Positions 55,115 through 63,968 of a stretch of 64,000 bases of DNA are shown one piece after another. Location: positions 41,731 to 105,730 of the forward strand of contig NZ_NCSM01000066.1 of NCBI RefSeq assembly GCF_002224125.1, written 5' to 3'. The stretch comes from Streptomyces sp. NBS 14/10. Its GTDB lineage: Bacteria > Actinomycetota > Actinomycetes > Streptomycetales > Streptomycetaceae. Under the pieces are notes generated by a model. The model was not told the DNA's origin, searched no databases, and saw nothing but the letters and a program-made list of their open reading frames with translations. Position 1 is the stretch's first letter. Each line of letters begins with the position of its first letter. The position numbers and the translations under genes are program-made.

Positions 55115-55516
55115 CTACGAGGCCGGCACCGGCGGTGCGGGGGCCGGCGGGCCGGGCCGCCGGTCCAGGGCGGTCAGCGCGTCGCGCAGGCCCCGGTGCA
55201 CATCCTCGTACACCTCCAGATGGCCGCTCGCGGCGAGGTGGTCGGCGTCGGCCAGCCGGTCCAGCTGCGCGTCGATCTCGGCGACGCCGGTGGGCGTACG
55301 GGTGACGCCGAGCGGCGCGGGATCCGCCGGACGCGCCGACTCCGCGGAAAGCTCCGAAGAAGGCCCCGAGGGAGCCTCCGAAGACGGTTCGGAAGACGAT
55401 TCGGAAGACGGCCCCGCCGTCGGCGCGGCCATGGACTCCGCGGCCGCCGCCTCGGCGGCCGCCACCCCGGGATCAGGCTCCGGCCCGGGCCGCGCACCCT
55501 CGATCGGCTCACTCAT
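55115..55516 (-). CDS. Small uncharacterised protein, 133 aa
   Basis: MSEPIEGARPGPEPDPG, then Ala-rich, a Ser/Glu/Pro stretch (SSESSSEPSSEAPSGPSSEL) and a folded-looking end (GVAEIDAQLDRLADADHLAA, EVYEDVHRGLRDALTALDRR) that could be a helical hairpin. ATG 55516. Conserved neighbour of tlyA in Streptomyces by position; function unknown. Confidence 0.75.
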   Translation of the reverse strand: MSEPIEGARPGPEPDPGVAAAEAAAAESMAAPTAGPSSESSSEPSSEAPSGPSSELSAESARPADPAPLGVTRTPTGVAEIDAQLDRLADADHLAASGHLEVYEDVHRGLRDALTALDRRPGPPAPAPPVPAS

Positions 55517-55581
55517 GGTCTCGACGCTACCGCGAACCACACATTCTCCGACGTACGGGACCTGGGGTACCGTCTGTCGCG

Positions 55582-55929
55582 ATGGCGACCATGGAGGAGT
55601 GCCGCAGCGCACTCGACAAGCTGGCGGAGAACCTGGCGGGCGCGAACGGGGACCTCCGCAGCGCCGCCGCGCTCGATCGCTCGGTGAGCTGCCGTATCAC
55701 CGACCTCGACATCACCTTCTTCGGACGGCTCACCGATGGCCGCATAGAGGACGTGACGGCCGTGCCCGGCCCGCCCGCCGAGCGCGCCGAGATCCGGCTG
55801 ACGATGTCCGGCGACGACCTGGTGGCCCTGGTCGACGGCGAGCTGCACTTCGCGCGCGCCTGGGGCAGCGGCCGGGTCAAGCTGGAGGCCGGCTTCCGCG
55901 ATCTTCTGCGGCTGCGGAAGCTGCTGTAG
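55582..55929 (+). CDS. SCP2-type sterol-binding domain protein
   Basis: 115 aa. ATMEECRSALDKLAENLAGA, LDRSVSCRITDLDITFFGRL and RLTMSGDDLVALVDGELHFA are the SCP2 hydrophobic-tunnel fold. A lipid or small hydrophobic carrier role is likely. Its last 53 bp overlap, on the opposite strand, the end of the siderophore ATPase gene. Confidence 0.85.
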   Translation: MATMEECRSALDKLAENLAGANGDLRSAAALDRSVSCRITDLDITFFGRLTDGRIEDVTAVPGPPAERAEIRLTMSGDDLVALVDGELHFARAWGSGRVKLEAGFRDLLRLRKLL

Positions 55930-56929
55930 CCGCGGCCATCTCCGTCGCGGGCGCCTCCGTCGCGGGCCCCTCCGTCCCGCCCGGGGTCGTAGCTTTCGCG
56001 GGCACGGCTTCCGCCCGCGTACGGGATCGCCGGGCGGCGGGCACCACCAGCGGGGTGCCGGTCTCGGGGTCGTCGATCACCTGGCAGCGCAGCCCGAAGA
56101 CCCGCTCCACCAGCCCGGCCGTCACCACCTCCCCGGGCGCGCCCTCGGCGACGACCTCCCCGCCGCGCATCGCGATCAGGTGGGTGGCGTAGCGGGCGGC
56201 GTGGTTGAGGTCGTGGAGGACGGCGACGAGGGTGCGGCCCTGCTCCTCGTGGAGCTGCGCGCACAGGTCGAGCACATCGATCTGGTGCTGGATGTCCAGG
56301 TAGGTGGTCGGCTCGTCGAGGAGCAGCAGCGGGGTCTGCTGGGCGATGGCCATGGCGATCCACACCCGCTGCCGCTGACCACCGGACAATTCGTCGACAT
56401 AGCGATCCGCGAGCTCGGCCACACCGGTCGCCGCCATCGACTCGCCGACAATCCGCTCGTCCGTCTCCGACCACTGCCGCAGCAGCCCCTGGTGCGGATA
56501 GCGGCCACGGGCGACCAGGTCCGCGACGGTGATGCCGTCCGGCGCGATCGAGGACTGCGGCAGCAGCCCGAGGGTGCGGGCGACCTTCTTGGCGGGCATC
56601 GAGCCGATCGCCTGCCCGTCCAGCAGCACCGACCCGGCGGTCGGCTTGAGCATCCGGGACAGCGCGCGCAGCAGGGTGGACTTGCCGCAGGCGTTGGGCC
56701 CGACGATCACCGTGAAGGAGTGGTCGGGGATGGCGACGGTCAGGCCCTCGGCCACCGTGCGCCGGTCGTAGGCGAGGGTGAGCCCTTCGGCGGTGAGCCG
56801 CTGCGACCGGGCGCCCTTACCGCCTGTACCGCCTGTTCCACTGACGCCGCTCATGTCATCCATATCGTCGTCGTTGCCGTCCCTACCGTCCACGTCGCCC
56901 CTCGTCACATCCGCACCGTTCCTCGTCAT
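55877..56929 (-). CDS. Iron-siderophore ABC transporter ATP-binding protein
   Basis: 350-aa FecE-type ATPase: Walker A GPNACGKST (77-85), signature LSGGQRQR, Walker B LLLLDEPTTYLDIQ, His switch VLHDLNHA. Energises the two permeases encoded just upstream. ATG 56929 overlaps the permease stop (ATGA). A Pro/Thr/Ala tail (about residues 300-350) extends into the antisense of the SCP2 gene; this late part looks like run-on sequence. Confidence 0.94.
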   Translation of the reverse strand: MTRNGADVTRGDVDGRDGNDDDMDDMSGVSGTGGTGGKGARSQRLTAEGLTLAYDRRTVAEGLTVAIPDHSFTVIVGPNACGKSTLLRALSRMLKPTAGSVLLDGQAIGSMPAKKVARTLGLLPQSSIAPDGITVADLVARGRYPHQGLLRQWSETDERIVGESMAATGVAELADRYVDELSGGQRQRVWIAMAIAQQTPLLLLDEPTTYLDIQHQIDVLDLCAQLHEEQGRTLVAVLHDLNHAARYATHLIAMRGGEVVAEGAPGEVVTAGLVERVFGLRCQVIDDPETGTPLVVPAARRSRTRAEAVPAKATTPGGTEGPATEAPATEMAAATAASAAAEDRGSRPPA

Positions 56930-58041
56930 ATCCGCCCCGCCCGGCGCTCGGTGATCAGCAGCCCCAGCAGATAGCAGCCGCCCAGCACCCCGGTGACCAC
57001 CCCCACCGGCAGTTGGTCCGCCCCGAAGAGCCGCTGCGCGGACCAGTCGGCGCTGATCAGCAGGGCCGCGCCCATCAGGGCCGCGGGCACCAGGTTGGGC
57101 CCGGTCGCGCGGGTGAGCCTGCGGGCCAGCTGTGGCGCGACGAGCGCGACGAAGGCCACGGGCCCGGCGGCGGACGTGGCGACCGCGGTCAGCAGGACGG
57201 CCGACAGGACCAGCACCAGCCGCGTCCGCTCGACCCGCACCCCGAGCGCGTACGCGCTGTCGTCACCCATCTCCAGCATCCGCAGCCCCCGGGCGTGCCC
57301 GAGCACCACCGGCACCAGCACCGCGCACGTGCAGGCCAGCGGCCAGACCTGCGCCCAGTCCCGCCCGTTCAGCGAGCCGGTCAGCCACACCATGGCGCGC
57401 GCCGCGTCCTCCTGGTGGCCCTGGGTGAGCAGATAGCCGTTGACGGCGGTGAGCGTCGAGGACGCGCCGATGCCCACCAGCACCAGCCGGTAGCCGTGTA
57501 CGCCCCGCCGCCAGGCCAGCGCGTACACGCCGAGCCCGGTCAGCAGGCCGCCGGCGACGGCCCCGGCCGCGACCTGGTTGGGGTCGCCGTTGAACAGCAC
57601 GAGGACGGTGAGCGCCCCGGCCGCAGAGCCCTGCCCGAAGCCGACCACGTCGGGGCTGCCCAGCGGATTGCGGGACACGCTCTGGAACAGCGCGCCCGCC
57701 AGGCCCAGGGCCGCGCCGACGAGCAGCCCGACCAGGACGCGCGGCAGCCGCACCTCGTTGACGATGAAGTGCTCGATCGGGGTGCCGCCGCCGAAGAGGG
57801 TGCGTACGACGTCGCCGGGCGGGATCGAGAAGTCGCCGGTGCCGATCAGCACCACGCTCATGGTCAGCGCCCCGGCGGCCAGCAGCAGCCCTGTCAGCGC
57901 CGCGCGGACGTCCACCCGGACCGAGAGCCCGCCCCGGGTCCGCAGCGTGGCCCCGCGCGTCCTGGGCGCCCTTTCGCCGCCGTTCCCGACCCCGACGCCG
58001 CCGTTGCCGACCCCGACCTTGTCGCTCGCGCTCGCGTTCAC
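56926..58041 (-). CDS. Iron-siderophore ABC permease (FecCD)
   Basis: 371-aa permease with about nine TM helices: FIVNEVRLPRVLVGLLVGAA, GLAGALFQSVSRNPLGSPDV and GPVAFVALVAPQLARRLTRA are FecCD hallmarks. An N-terminal repeat VGVGNGGVGVGNGG precedes the first helix. GTG 58041 overlaps the preceding permease stop (GTGA). Confidence 0.93.
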   Translation of the reverse strand: MNASASDKVGVGNGGVGVGNGGERAPRTRGATLRTRGGLSVRVDVRAALTGLLLAAGALTMSVVLIGTGDFSIPPGDVVRTLFGGGTPIEHFIVNEVRLPRVLVGLLVGAALGLAGALFQSVSRNPLGSPDVVGFGQGSAAGALTVLVLFNGDPNQVAAGAVAGGLLTGLGVYALAWRRGVHGYRLVLVGIGASSTLTAVNGYLLTQGHQEDAARAMVWLTGSLNGRDWAQVWPLACTCAVLVPVVLGHARGLRMLEMGDDSAYALGVRVERTRLVLVLSAVLLTAVATSAAGPVAFVALVAPQLARRLTRATGPNLVPAALMGAALLISADWSAQRLFGADQLPVGVVTGVLGGCYLLGLLITERRAGRI

Positions 58042-59087
58042 AGCTGGGCCATCCTTCGGCGCCGGACGAGGTAGATGAAGACGGGCCCGCCGATGAGCGT
58101 GGTGACGACCCCGGCCTGCAGCTCCGAGGGCCGCGACACGACCCGGCCGATCACATCGGCGCCCAGCAGCAGCACCGGCGAGAGCACCGCGGCGTACGGC
58201 AGGATCCAGCGCAGATCGGGCCCGGTGAGCGCCCGTACGGCATGCGGCACCATCAGGCCGACGAACGCGATCGGCCCGCAGGCGGCCGTCGCGGCCCCGC
58301 ACAGCAGGGTGACGGCGACCATGGCGAGCGCGCGGGTGCGGGTGAGGTTGGTGCCGAGGGCGCGCGCCGTGTCGTCGCCGAGCGCCACCGCGTTCAGCGC
58401 CCGGCCGAGCGCCAGGGCGAGGACCACGCCGACGGCGATGAACGGCGCGACCTGCTTGACGACCGTCATGTTCGCGGAGGCGAGCGAACCGACCGTCCAG
58501 AAGCGCATCTTGTCCAGGGCCGCCGTGTCCAGCAGTTCAACGGCGTTGAGATAGCCGTACAGCGCCGCGTACACGGCCGTACCGGCGAGCGCCAGCCGCA
58601 CCGGCGTGGCCTCTCGGCTGCCGCCGAGCGCGAAGACGAGCACGGACGCGACGGCGGTGCCGAGGAAGGCGAACCACACATAGCCGGTCAGGGAGGTGAC
58701 GCCGAGAAAGCTGATGGCCGTGACGACGGCGGCGGACGCGCCCGCGTTCAGCCCGAGCAGCCCCGGGTCGGCGAGCGGGTTACGGGTGAGCGCCTGGATC
58801 ACCGCGCCCGCGAGCCCGAGCGCGGCGCCCACCAGCAGCCCGAGCACGGTACGCGGCACCCGCACATCCCGGACCACCACATCGGTGTCACTGCCGCTGT
58901 AGTGGAACAGCCCGTGCCACACGTCGCCGAGCGAAATCGGCTTGGCACCGATCGCGACGCTGGCGGCCACGACCACCAGCAGGACCCCCAGGGAGACGAC
59001 GAGCCCGACCGCGCGGCGCGCGGCCTGCCGCCCGGGTGGCGCGGTCGCTGTTTCGGTCCCGGCTCTCGCCGGACTGAGCAGGGTCAC
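58038..59087 (-). CDS. Iron-siderophore ABC permease (FecCD)
   Basis: 349-aa FecCD permease: DVRVPRTVLGLLVGAALGLA, GAVIQALTRNPLADPGLLGL, GPIAFVGLMVPHAVRALTGP. GTG 59087, with GGAG 6 nt upstream, is preferred to GTG 59099. First gene of the operon, 36 bp after the iron box. No substrate-binding protein gene is found next to it, so that part must be encoded elsewhere. Confidence 0.93.
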   Translation of the reverse strand: MTLLSPARAGTETATAPPGRQAARRAVGLVVSLGVLLVVVAASVAIGAKPISLGDVWHGLFHYSGSDTDVVVRDVRVPRTVLGLLVGAALGLAGAVIQALTRNPLADPGLLGLNAGASAAVVTAISFLGVTSLTGYVWFAFLGTAVASVLVFALGGSREATPVRLALAGTAVYAALYGYLNAVELLDTAALDKMRFWTVGSLASANMTVVKQVAPFIAVGVVLALALGRALNAVALGDDTARALGTNLTRTRALAMVAVTLLCGAATAACGPIAFVGLMVPHAVRALTGPDLRWILPYAAVLSPVLLLGADVIGRVVSRPSELQAGVVTTLIGGPVFIYLVRRRRMAQL

Positions 59088-59122
59088 GCGGAACTCCACC
59101 TCGCAGCAAGGCCGATCACAAT

Positions 59123-59141
59123 TGAGGTTAGGTTAACCTAA
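59123..59141. promoter_or_regulatory. DmdR/IdeR-type iron box
   Basis: The 19-mer TGAGGTTAGGTTAACCTAA matches TTAGGTTAGSCTAACCTAA at 17 of 19 positions and is part of a perfect 20-bp palindrome (59125-59144). It lies 36 bp before the first permease start, so the ABC genes are probably repressed by iron. Confidence 0.92.
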
Positions 59142-59186
59142 CCTTTCTTGTCACGCCTCGGGAGGGGTCTTCGTCACAGCCCTTCG

Positions 59187-60254
59187 TCACAGCCCCAGCC
59201 GCGCCAGCGCCTTCCCCGCGTCCGCGGCGCAGGCCCCGTCCCCGGCCTCGGTCCACGCCGCCGCGCACAGCGCCCGCAGCCCGTCCATCGGGTCGCCGCC
59301 GTCCCCCTCCAGCACCAGCACGCCCTGGCGCACCCGGGCCAGCCAGCCCCCGCACCGAAAGCCGCCGTCGTCCCCCGCCCCGGCAGGCTCCACCGCCGCC
59401 TGGGGCGTCAGCAGGCCCCGCAAGTCGCGGTCCACATACGTCGGCCGGTGCTCGGGCTCGGCGGCCAGCAGCTGCGCGGGGGTGGTCACCCCGGTCAGGA
59501 CCAGCAGCGAGTCGACGCCGCCCGCGTGCGCGCCCTCGATATCGGTGTCCATCCGGTCCCCGACCACCAGCGGCCGCTCCGCGCCGGTCCGCAGGATCGT
59601 CTCCCGGTGCATCGGGGGCAGCGGCTTCCCGGCGATCTGCGGGGAGCGGCCCGTGACGATGCGTACGACCTCCACCGCCGCGCCATTGCCCGGCGCGATG
59701 CCCCGACCGCTCGGAATCGTCAGATCCCCGTTGGAGGCGTACCACGGCACGCCGCGCCCCACCGCGTACCCGGCCTCCGCCAGCCGCTCCCAGGGCATCT
59801 CGGGCCCGCCGTACCCCTGGACCACCGCCGCCAGGTCGTCGTCGTCCGCCGAATCCACCGGCACCAGGCCCCGCTCGCGCAGCGCCACCCGCAGCCCCTC
59901 CCCGCCGATCGCCAGCACCCGGGCCCCGGCCGGGACCTGCTCGGCGATCAGCCGGGCCACCGCCTGCGCCGAGGTGATCACGTCCTCGGGCCGCGCGGGC
60001 ACCCCGAGCCGGGTCAGATGCTCCGCCACCGCCTCCGGCGTGCGCAGCGCGTTGTTGGTCACGTACGCCAGCCGCATCCCGCCGTCCCGCACGGTGCCCA
60101 GCGACTCCACCGCGTGCTCGACGGCCTCGCCGCCCGCGTACACCACCCCGTCGAGGTCCAGCAGGGCGGTGTCGTACGCCGCGCTCAGCGGCCGTTCGCC
60201 GGCCGCGGGCCGGGTCCGGACGTTCTGGGTCACGGGGGGCACGGGGGGATTCAT
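59187..60254 (-). CDS. HAD-IIA (NagD-like) phosphatase
   Basis: 355-aa HAD hydrolase: LLDLDGVVYAGGEAVEHAVE with the DxDGV nucleophile, AYVTNNALRTPEAVAEHLTR (motif II), GKPLPPMHRETILR (Lys motif) and PLVVGDRMDTDIEGAHAGG (motif IV). The C-terminal 80 residues are an unusual Ala-rich extension. ATG 60254, GAGGAG at 11 nt. Substrate unknown (sugar or nucleotide phosphate). Confidence 0.9.
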   Translation of the reverse strand: MNPPVPPVTQNVRTRPAAGERPLSAAYDTALLDLDGVVYAGGEAVEHAVESLGTVRDGGMRLAYVTNNALRTPEAVAEHLTRLGVPARPEDVITSAQAVARLIAEQVPAGARVLAIGGEGLRVALRERGLVPVDSADDDDLAAVVQGYGGPEMPWERLAEAGYAVGRGVPWYASNGDLTIPSGRGIAPGNGAAVEVVRIVTGRSPQIAGKPLPPMHRETILRTGAERPLVVGDRMDTDIEGAHAGGVDSLLVLTGVTTPAQLLAAEPEHRPTYVDRDLRGLLTPQAAVEPAGAGDDGGFRCGGWLARVRQGVLVLEGDGGDPMDGLRALCAAAWTEAGDGACAADAGKALARLGL

Positions 60255-60333
60255 CGGGGGACACGCTCCTCGCATACATGTGCGTCTGTCCCTCGATCAT
60301 CGCTCATCGCGCCGAACGGCATAGCATTCACTG

Positions 60334-61668
60334 ATGAGCACTCCAGGGCCTGTCGGGCAAGGTCTGCAGCTCGCCCCGTTCCGGGGATTGCGCTATGTCG
60401 CGGAGCGGGTCGGCAGCCTGGCCGCCGTGACCTCGCCTCCGTACGACGTCGTGGTGCGCCCCGATGGTCTGCGCGCGCTCGAGACGGCGGATCCGTACAA
60501 CATCGTCCGCCTCATCCTCCCCCAGGCCGACACCCCCGCCGACCGCCACCGGCAGGCCGCCGAGACGCTGCGCCGCTGGCAGGCCGACGGGATACTCGCC
60601 CCCGACCCCGAGCCCGCGCTCTACGTCTACGAGCAGCGCGACGGCCATGTGCTCCAGCGGGGGATCATCGGCGCCCTGCGGCTGAGCCCGCGCGAGGAGG
60701 GCGTGGTCCTCCCACACGAGGAGGTCATGCCGCATGTGGTCGAGGACCGCGCCGCCCTGATGCGCGCCACGGACGCCAACCTGGAGCCGCTGCTCCTCGC
60801 CTACCGCAGCGACGGCTCGGTGACCGGCGCGGCGGCCGTCCTCGAACGCGCCGTCCAGGGCCGCCCGTTGCTCTCCACGCCCACCGAGGACGGCTTCAGC
60901 CACCACCTGTGGCGGGTGACCGACCCCGCCGACCTCGCGCAGATCGCCGCCGACCTGCGCCACCGGCAGGCCCTCATCGCCGACGGGCACCACCGCTGGG
61001 CCACCTATCTGCGGCTGCGCGAGGAGCGGACGGAGCCCGGCCCCTGGGACTTCGGCCTGGTCCTGCTCGTCGACACCGCCCGATACCCGCTGCGGGTCAG
61101 GGCCATCCACCGGCTGCTGCACCAGCTGTCCCCGGCCGAAGCACTGGCCGCCCTGGGCGCCCCGGACGCACACCGTACGCCTGCTGGCCCGCCCGGCTCG
61201 GGGAGCGCAGCCTTCCGCGTACGGCCGGTCGACGGTCCGCTCTCGCAGGCGCTGGCCACGCTCGCGAAGGCCGCCGACGAGCCGGGGGCCGGCAACGCCT
61301 TCCTGCTCGCCGGGCACGGCGGCTTCCTCCTCCTGGACCGCCCCGATCCGGCGCTCCTGGCCCGTACGATCCCCGCCGACCGGCCGGAGGCATGGCGCAC
61401 CCTCGACGCGACGGTCCTGCACTCCGTGCTGCTCGAGCACATCTGGAAGGTCCCTGACACGCCAAGCCACATCGGCTACATCCATGACGCGGCGGCGGCC
61501 GTGGAACAGGCGGAGCGGCACGGCGGTACGGCGGTGCTGATGCACCCGGTGCGGGAGGGGGTCGTCCACGACCTGGCCCGGGAGGGGATCCCCATGCCGC
61601 ACAAGTCGACCTCCTTCGGGCCGAAGCCGGCGTCCGGGCTGGTCCTGCGGAGTCTCGCGCTCGGCTGA
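60334..61668 (+). CDS. DUF1015 family protein
   Basis: 444 aa. APFRGLRYVAERVGSLAAVT, SPPYDVVVRPDGLRALE, ADGHHRWATYLRLRE and MPHKSTSFGPKPASGLVLRS are the family marks. Homologues are HPr-kinase-unrelated and may take part in serine metabolism in some bacteria; not shown here. ATG 60334; a strong hairpin ends it 24 bp after the stop. Confidence 0.9.
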   Translation: MSTPGPVGQGLQLAPFRGLRYVAERVGSLAAVTSPPYDVVVRPDGLRALETADPYNIVRLILPQADTPADRHRQAAETLRRWQADGILAPDPEPALYVYEQRDGHVLQRGIIGALRLSPREEGVVLPHEEVMPHVVEDRAALMRATDANLEPLLLAYRSDGSVTGAAAVLERAVQGRPLLSTPTEDGFSHHLWRVTDPADLAQIAADLRHRQALIADGHHRWATYLRLREERTEPGPWDFGLVLLVDTARYPLRVRAIHRLLHQLSPAEALAALGAPDAHRTPAGPPGSGSAAFRVRPVDGPLSQALATLAKAADEPGAGNAFLLAGHGGFLLLDRPDPALLARTIPADRPEAWRTLDATVLHSVLLEHIWKVPDTPSHIGYIHDAAAAVEQAERHGGTAVLMHPVREGVVHDLAREGIPMPHKSTSFGPKPASGLVLRSLALG

Positions 61669-61691
61669 CGCAGCTGGTCAGCTGACGAGAA

Positions 61692-61722
61692 AGGGCGGAA
61701 CCCCTGGCCGGGGTTCCGCCCT
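61692..61722. terminator. Hairpin terminator between convergent genes
   Basis: Perfect 13-bp stem (61692-61704 with 61710-61722, 5-nt loop). Confidence 0.9.
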
Positions 61723-61747
61723 CACTGTCTCTCGCTGTCTGCCGCCG

Positions 61748-63841
61748 TCAGCGGCCGTCGCCCTCGTCGGCTTCCTTCTTCAGGTCGTCCGACTCGATGT
61801 CGTCCGACTCGGCGGATGCCTCGGGCTCGCCCGCGGGCTCGTCGTCCTCAACGTCCGACTCGTCCTCGACCAGCTCCGGCTCGTCCTCGACCTCGGCCTC
61901 GGCCTCCGGCTCATCCTCGGGCTCGAGCTCGGCCTCGGGCTCCAGCTCGTCCTCCGGCTCCTCGGGGGCGAGCGCGTCCACGAACTCCACACCGTCCAGC
62001 TCCGCAAGCCGGTCGGAGGCGTCCGTGGTCCCGCCCTGATCAGCCTCCAGGGCCTTCGCGAACCACTCCCTGGCCTCGCCCTCACGCCCGACGGCCAGCA
62101 GCGCGTCGGCATACGCGTAGCGCAGCCGCGCGGTCCACGGCTGTACGGACTGGGAGGCCAGCTCGGGGCTCTGCAGCGTCACCACGGCGGCGTCCGTCTG
62201 CCCCATATCGCGCCGGGCACCCGCCGCGACCAGCCGCATCTCGACCTGTCCGGCCCGGTCCAGCTTCTGCACCTCGGGCTCGCCGGCCATCGCCAGCGCC
62301 CGCTCCGGGCGGCCCATACCGCGCTCGCAGTCGGCCATCACGGGCCACAGGTCCACGCTGCCGGTCATCCGCCGCGCCGCGCGGAACTCCGCCAGCGCCT
62401 CCGAGTACTTCGCGACGCCGTACGAGGCGAAGCCCGCCGCCTCGCGCACGGCCGCGACGCGGGAGGCGAGCCGCAGCGCGACGCGCGAGTACTCGTACGC
62501 CCGCTCGGGCTCGTCGTCCAGCAGCTTGGCGACCATGACGAGGTTCTTCGCCACGTCGTCGGCGAGCGTCTTCGGCAGGCTCATGAGCTCCTGCCGCACA
62601 CTCTTGTCGATCTCGTCCCCGGTCACATCCTCGGGGATCGGCAGCCGCTTGACCGGCTCGCGGTCACGGTCGCGGTCGCGGGGGCGCTCGTCCCGGCGAC
62701 CGTAGCCGCCGGACCGGTCGTCCCGGCGCTTGTAGCCGCCACCGGGACGCTCATCGCGCCCACGGCCCTGCCCGCCGCTGTACGGCCGACGCGGCCCGCG
62801 GTCGTCACGGCCCCGGTAACCGCCCTCGCGGTCGTCCCGGCGCGGGGCGCGGGGCCTGTCGTCACGACGGTCGTCACGGCGATCATCCCGCCGGTCGTCA
62901 CGGCGCTCATACCCACCGACGCGGCCACCACGGTCCCGGTCGTCGCGGCGCGGCCCACGAGGCCGGTCATCACGGCGATCATCACGGCGGAAACCGCCGC
63001 GGTCGTCGTCACGGCGGTACGAAGGCCGGTCATCCCGCCGGTCGTCACGGCGCCGGTCGTCCCTGCGGTCATCACGACGATCGTCGCGGCGGTAGCCACC
63101 ACGGTCGTCATCGCGCCGGAACCCACCACGGTCGTCGTCCCGGCGGAAACCACCGCGGTCGTCAGCACGGCGGTGGCCGCCACGGTCGTCATCGCGCCGG
63201 AACCCCGGCCGGTCATCGCGGTCCCGGTCACGACGGAACCCACCCTGGCGGTAGCCACCGTCACGGTCATCGCGCCGGGGCCCACGGGGACGGTCGTCAC
63301 GACGATCATCACGTCGGTCGTCACGACGATCATCACGCCGGTCGTCACGTCGGTCGTCACGCCGGTCGTCACGTCGGTCGTCGCGGCGGTCGTCGCGGCG
63401 GTCGTCGCGGCGGAAACCGCCACGGTCATCACGCCGGTCGAACCCACCACCGGGCCGGCCACCGCGGTCGTCCCGACGCGCATACCCTCCGGGTCGGCCA
63501 CCACGGTCATCGTCACGGCGCGGCCCACGCGGCCGGTCATCACGGCGCTCGCCACGGCGGTCGTCACGCCGGTCGTCGCGACGGTAACCACCGCGATCGT
63601 CGTCGCGGCGGTAGCCGCCACGGTCGTCGTCGCGCCGCTGGCCACCGCGGTCATCATCGCGGCGGAATCCACCGCGGTCGTCATCACGCCGCGGACGGTA
63701 CGGGCGGTCGTCCCGCCCCTGCCGGAACCCGCCACGATCACCGTCGCGTCGCGGTCCGGACTCACGGAAGTCGCGCCGATCACCGCCTTCCCGGCGCCGC
63801 GGCTCCCGGTTCGGCCGATCGTCGGGGGAGTTGGTGGACAT
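61748..63841 (-). CDS. Arg/Asp-repeat protein with TPR domain and acidic tail
   Basis: 697 aa. Residues about 10-400 are RRDDRGGFRRDD / DDRRDDRRDDRR repeats (dozens of copies), highly charged and disordered; about 400-620 hold TPR-like helices (KLLDDEPERAYEYSRVALRL, YGVAKYSEALAEFRAARRMT, RYAYADALLAVGREGEAREW); about 625-697 are Glu/Pro/Ala-rich acidic. Start ATG 63841 after CAGGAG at 8 nt. The RDD repeats suggest RNA binding or condensation; position beside the rrn operon is notable. Confidence 0.85.
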   Translation of the reverse strand: MSTNSPDDRPNREPRRREGGDRRDFRESGPRRDGDRGGFRQGRDDRPYRPRRDDDRGGFRRDDDRGGQRRDDDRGGYRRDDDRGGYRRDDRRDDRRGERRDDRPRGPRRDDDRGGRPGGYARRDDRGGRPGGGFDRRDDRGGFRRDDRRDDRRDDRRDDRRDDRRDDRRDDRRDDRRDDRRDDRPRGPRRDDRDGGYRQGGFRRDRDRDDRPGFRRDDDRGGHRRADDRGGFRRDDDRGGFRRDDDRGGYRRDDRRDDRRDDRRRDDRRDDRPSYRRDDDRGGFRRDDRRDDRPRGPRRDDRDRGGRVGGYERRDDRRDDRRDDRRDDRPRAPRRDDREGGYRGRDDRGPRRPYSGGQGRGRDERPGGGYKRRDDRSGGYGRRDERPRDRDRDREPVKRLPIPEDVTGDEIDKSVRQELMSLPKTLADDVAKNLVMVAKLLDDEPERAYEYSRVALRLASRVAAVREAAGFASYGVAKYSEALAEFRAARRMTGSVDLWPVMADCERGMGRPERALAMAGEPEVQKLDRAGQVEMRLVAAGARRDMGQTDAAVVTLQSPELASQSVQPWTARLRYAYADALLAVGREGEAREWFAKALEADQGGTTDASDRLAELDGVEFVDALAPEEPEDELEPEAELEPEDEPEAEAEVEDEPELVEDESDVEDDEPAGEPEASAESDDIESDDLKKEADEGDGR
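62650..63790. repeat. In-gene GGTCGTCACGGCG-type repeats
   Basis: Over 1.1 kb of 12- to 24-bp repeats coding DDRRDDRR and DDRGGFRR on the minus strand. Confidence 0.9.
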
Positions 63842-63916
63842 CGACGTGACTCCTGTCTTGAGGTACTGCAGCCATTCTCGCGCATCGGCCTCGCCAACGC
63901 GTTCCAGTAAAAACAA

Positions 63917-63960
63917 AAGGACCCCTGGTCCCAGCATGAACGCTGGGACCAGGGGTCCTT
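63917..63960 (-). terminator. rRNA operon terminator
   Basis: Perfect 19-bp stem (63917-63935 with 63942-63960) with a 6-nt loop, followed on the minus strand by TTTTGTTTTTA. It lies 9 bp after the 5S rRNA end. Confidence 0.93.
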
Positions 63961-63968
63961 CAAAGATT

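Noticed and set aside
63173-63910. Thr/Val-rich plus-strand frame
   Set aside because: Complement of the RRDD repeats; repeat DNA is open in several frames.
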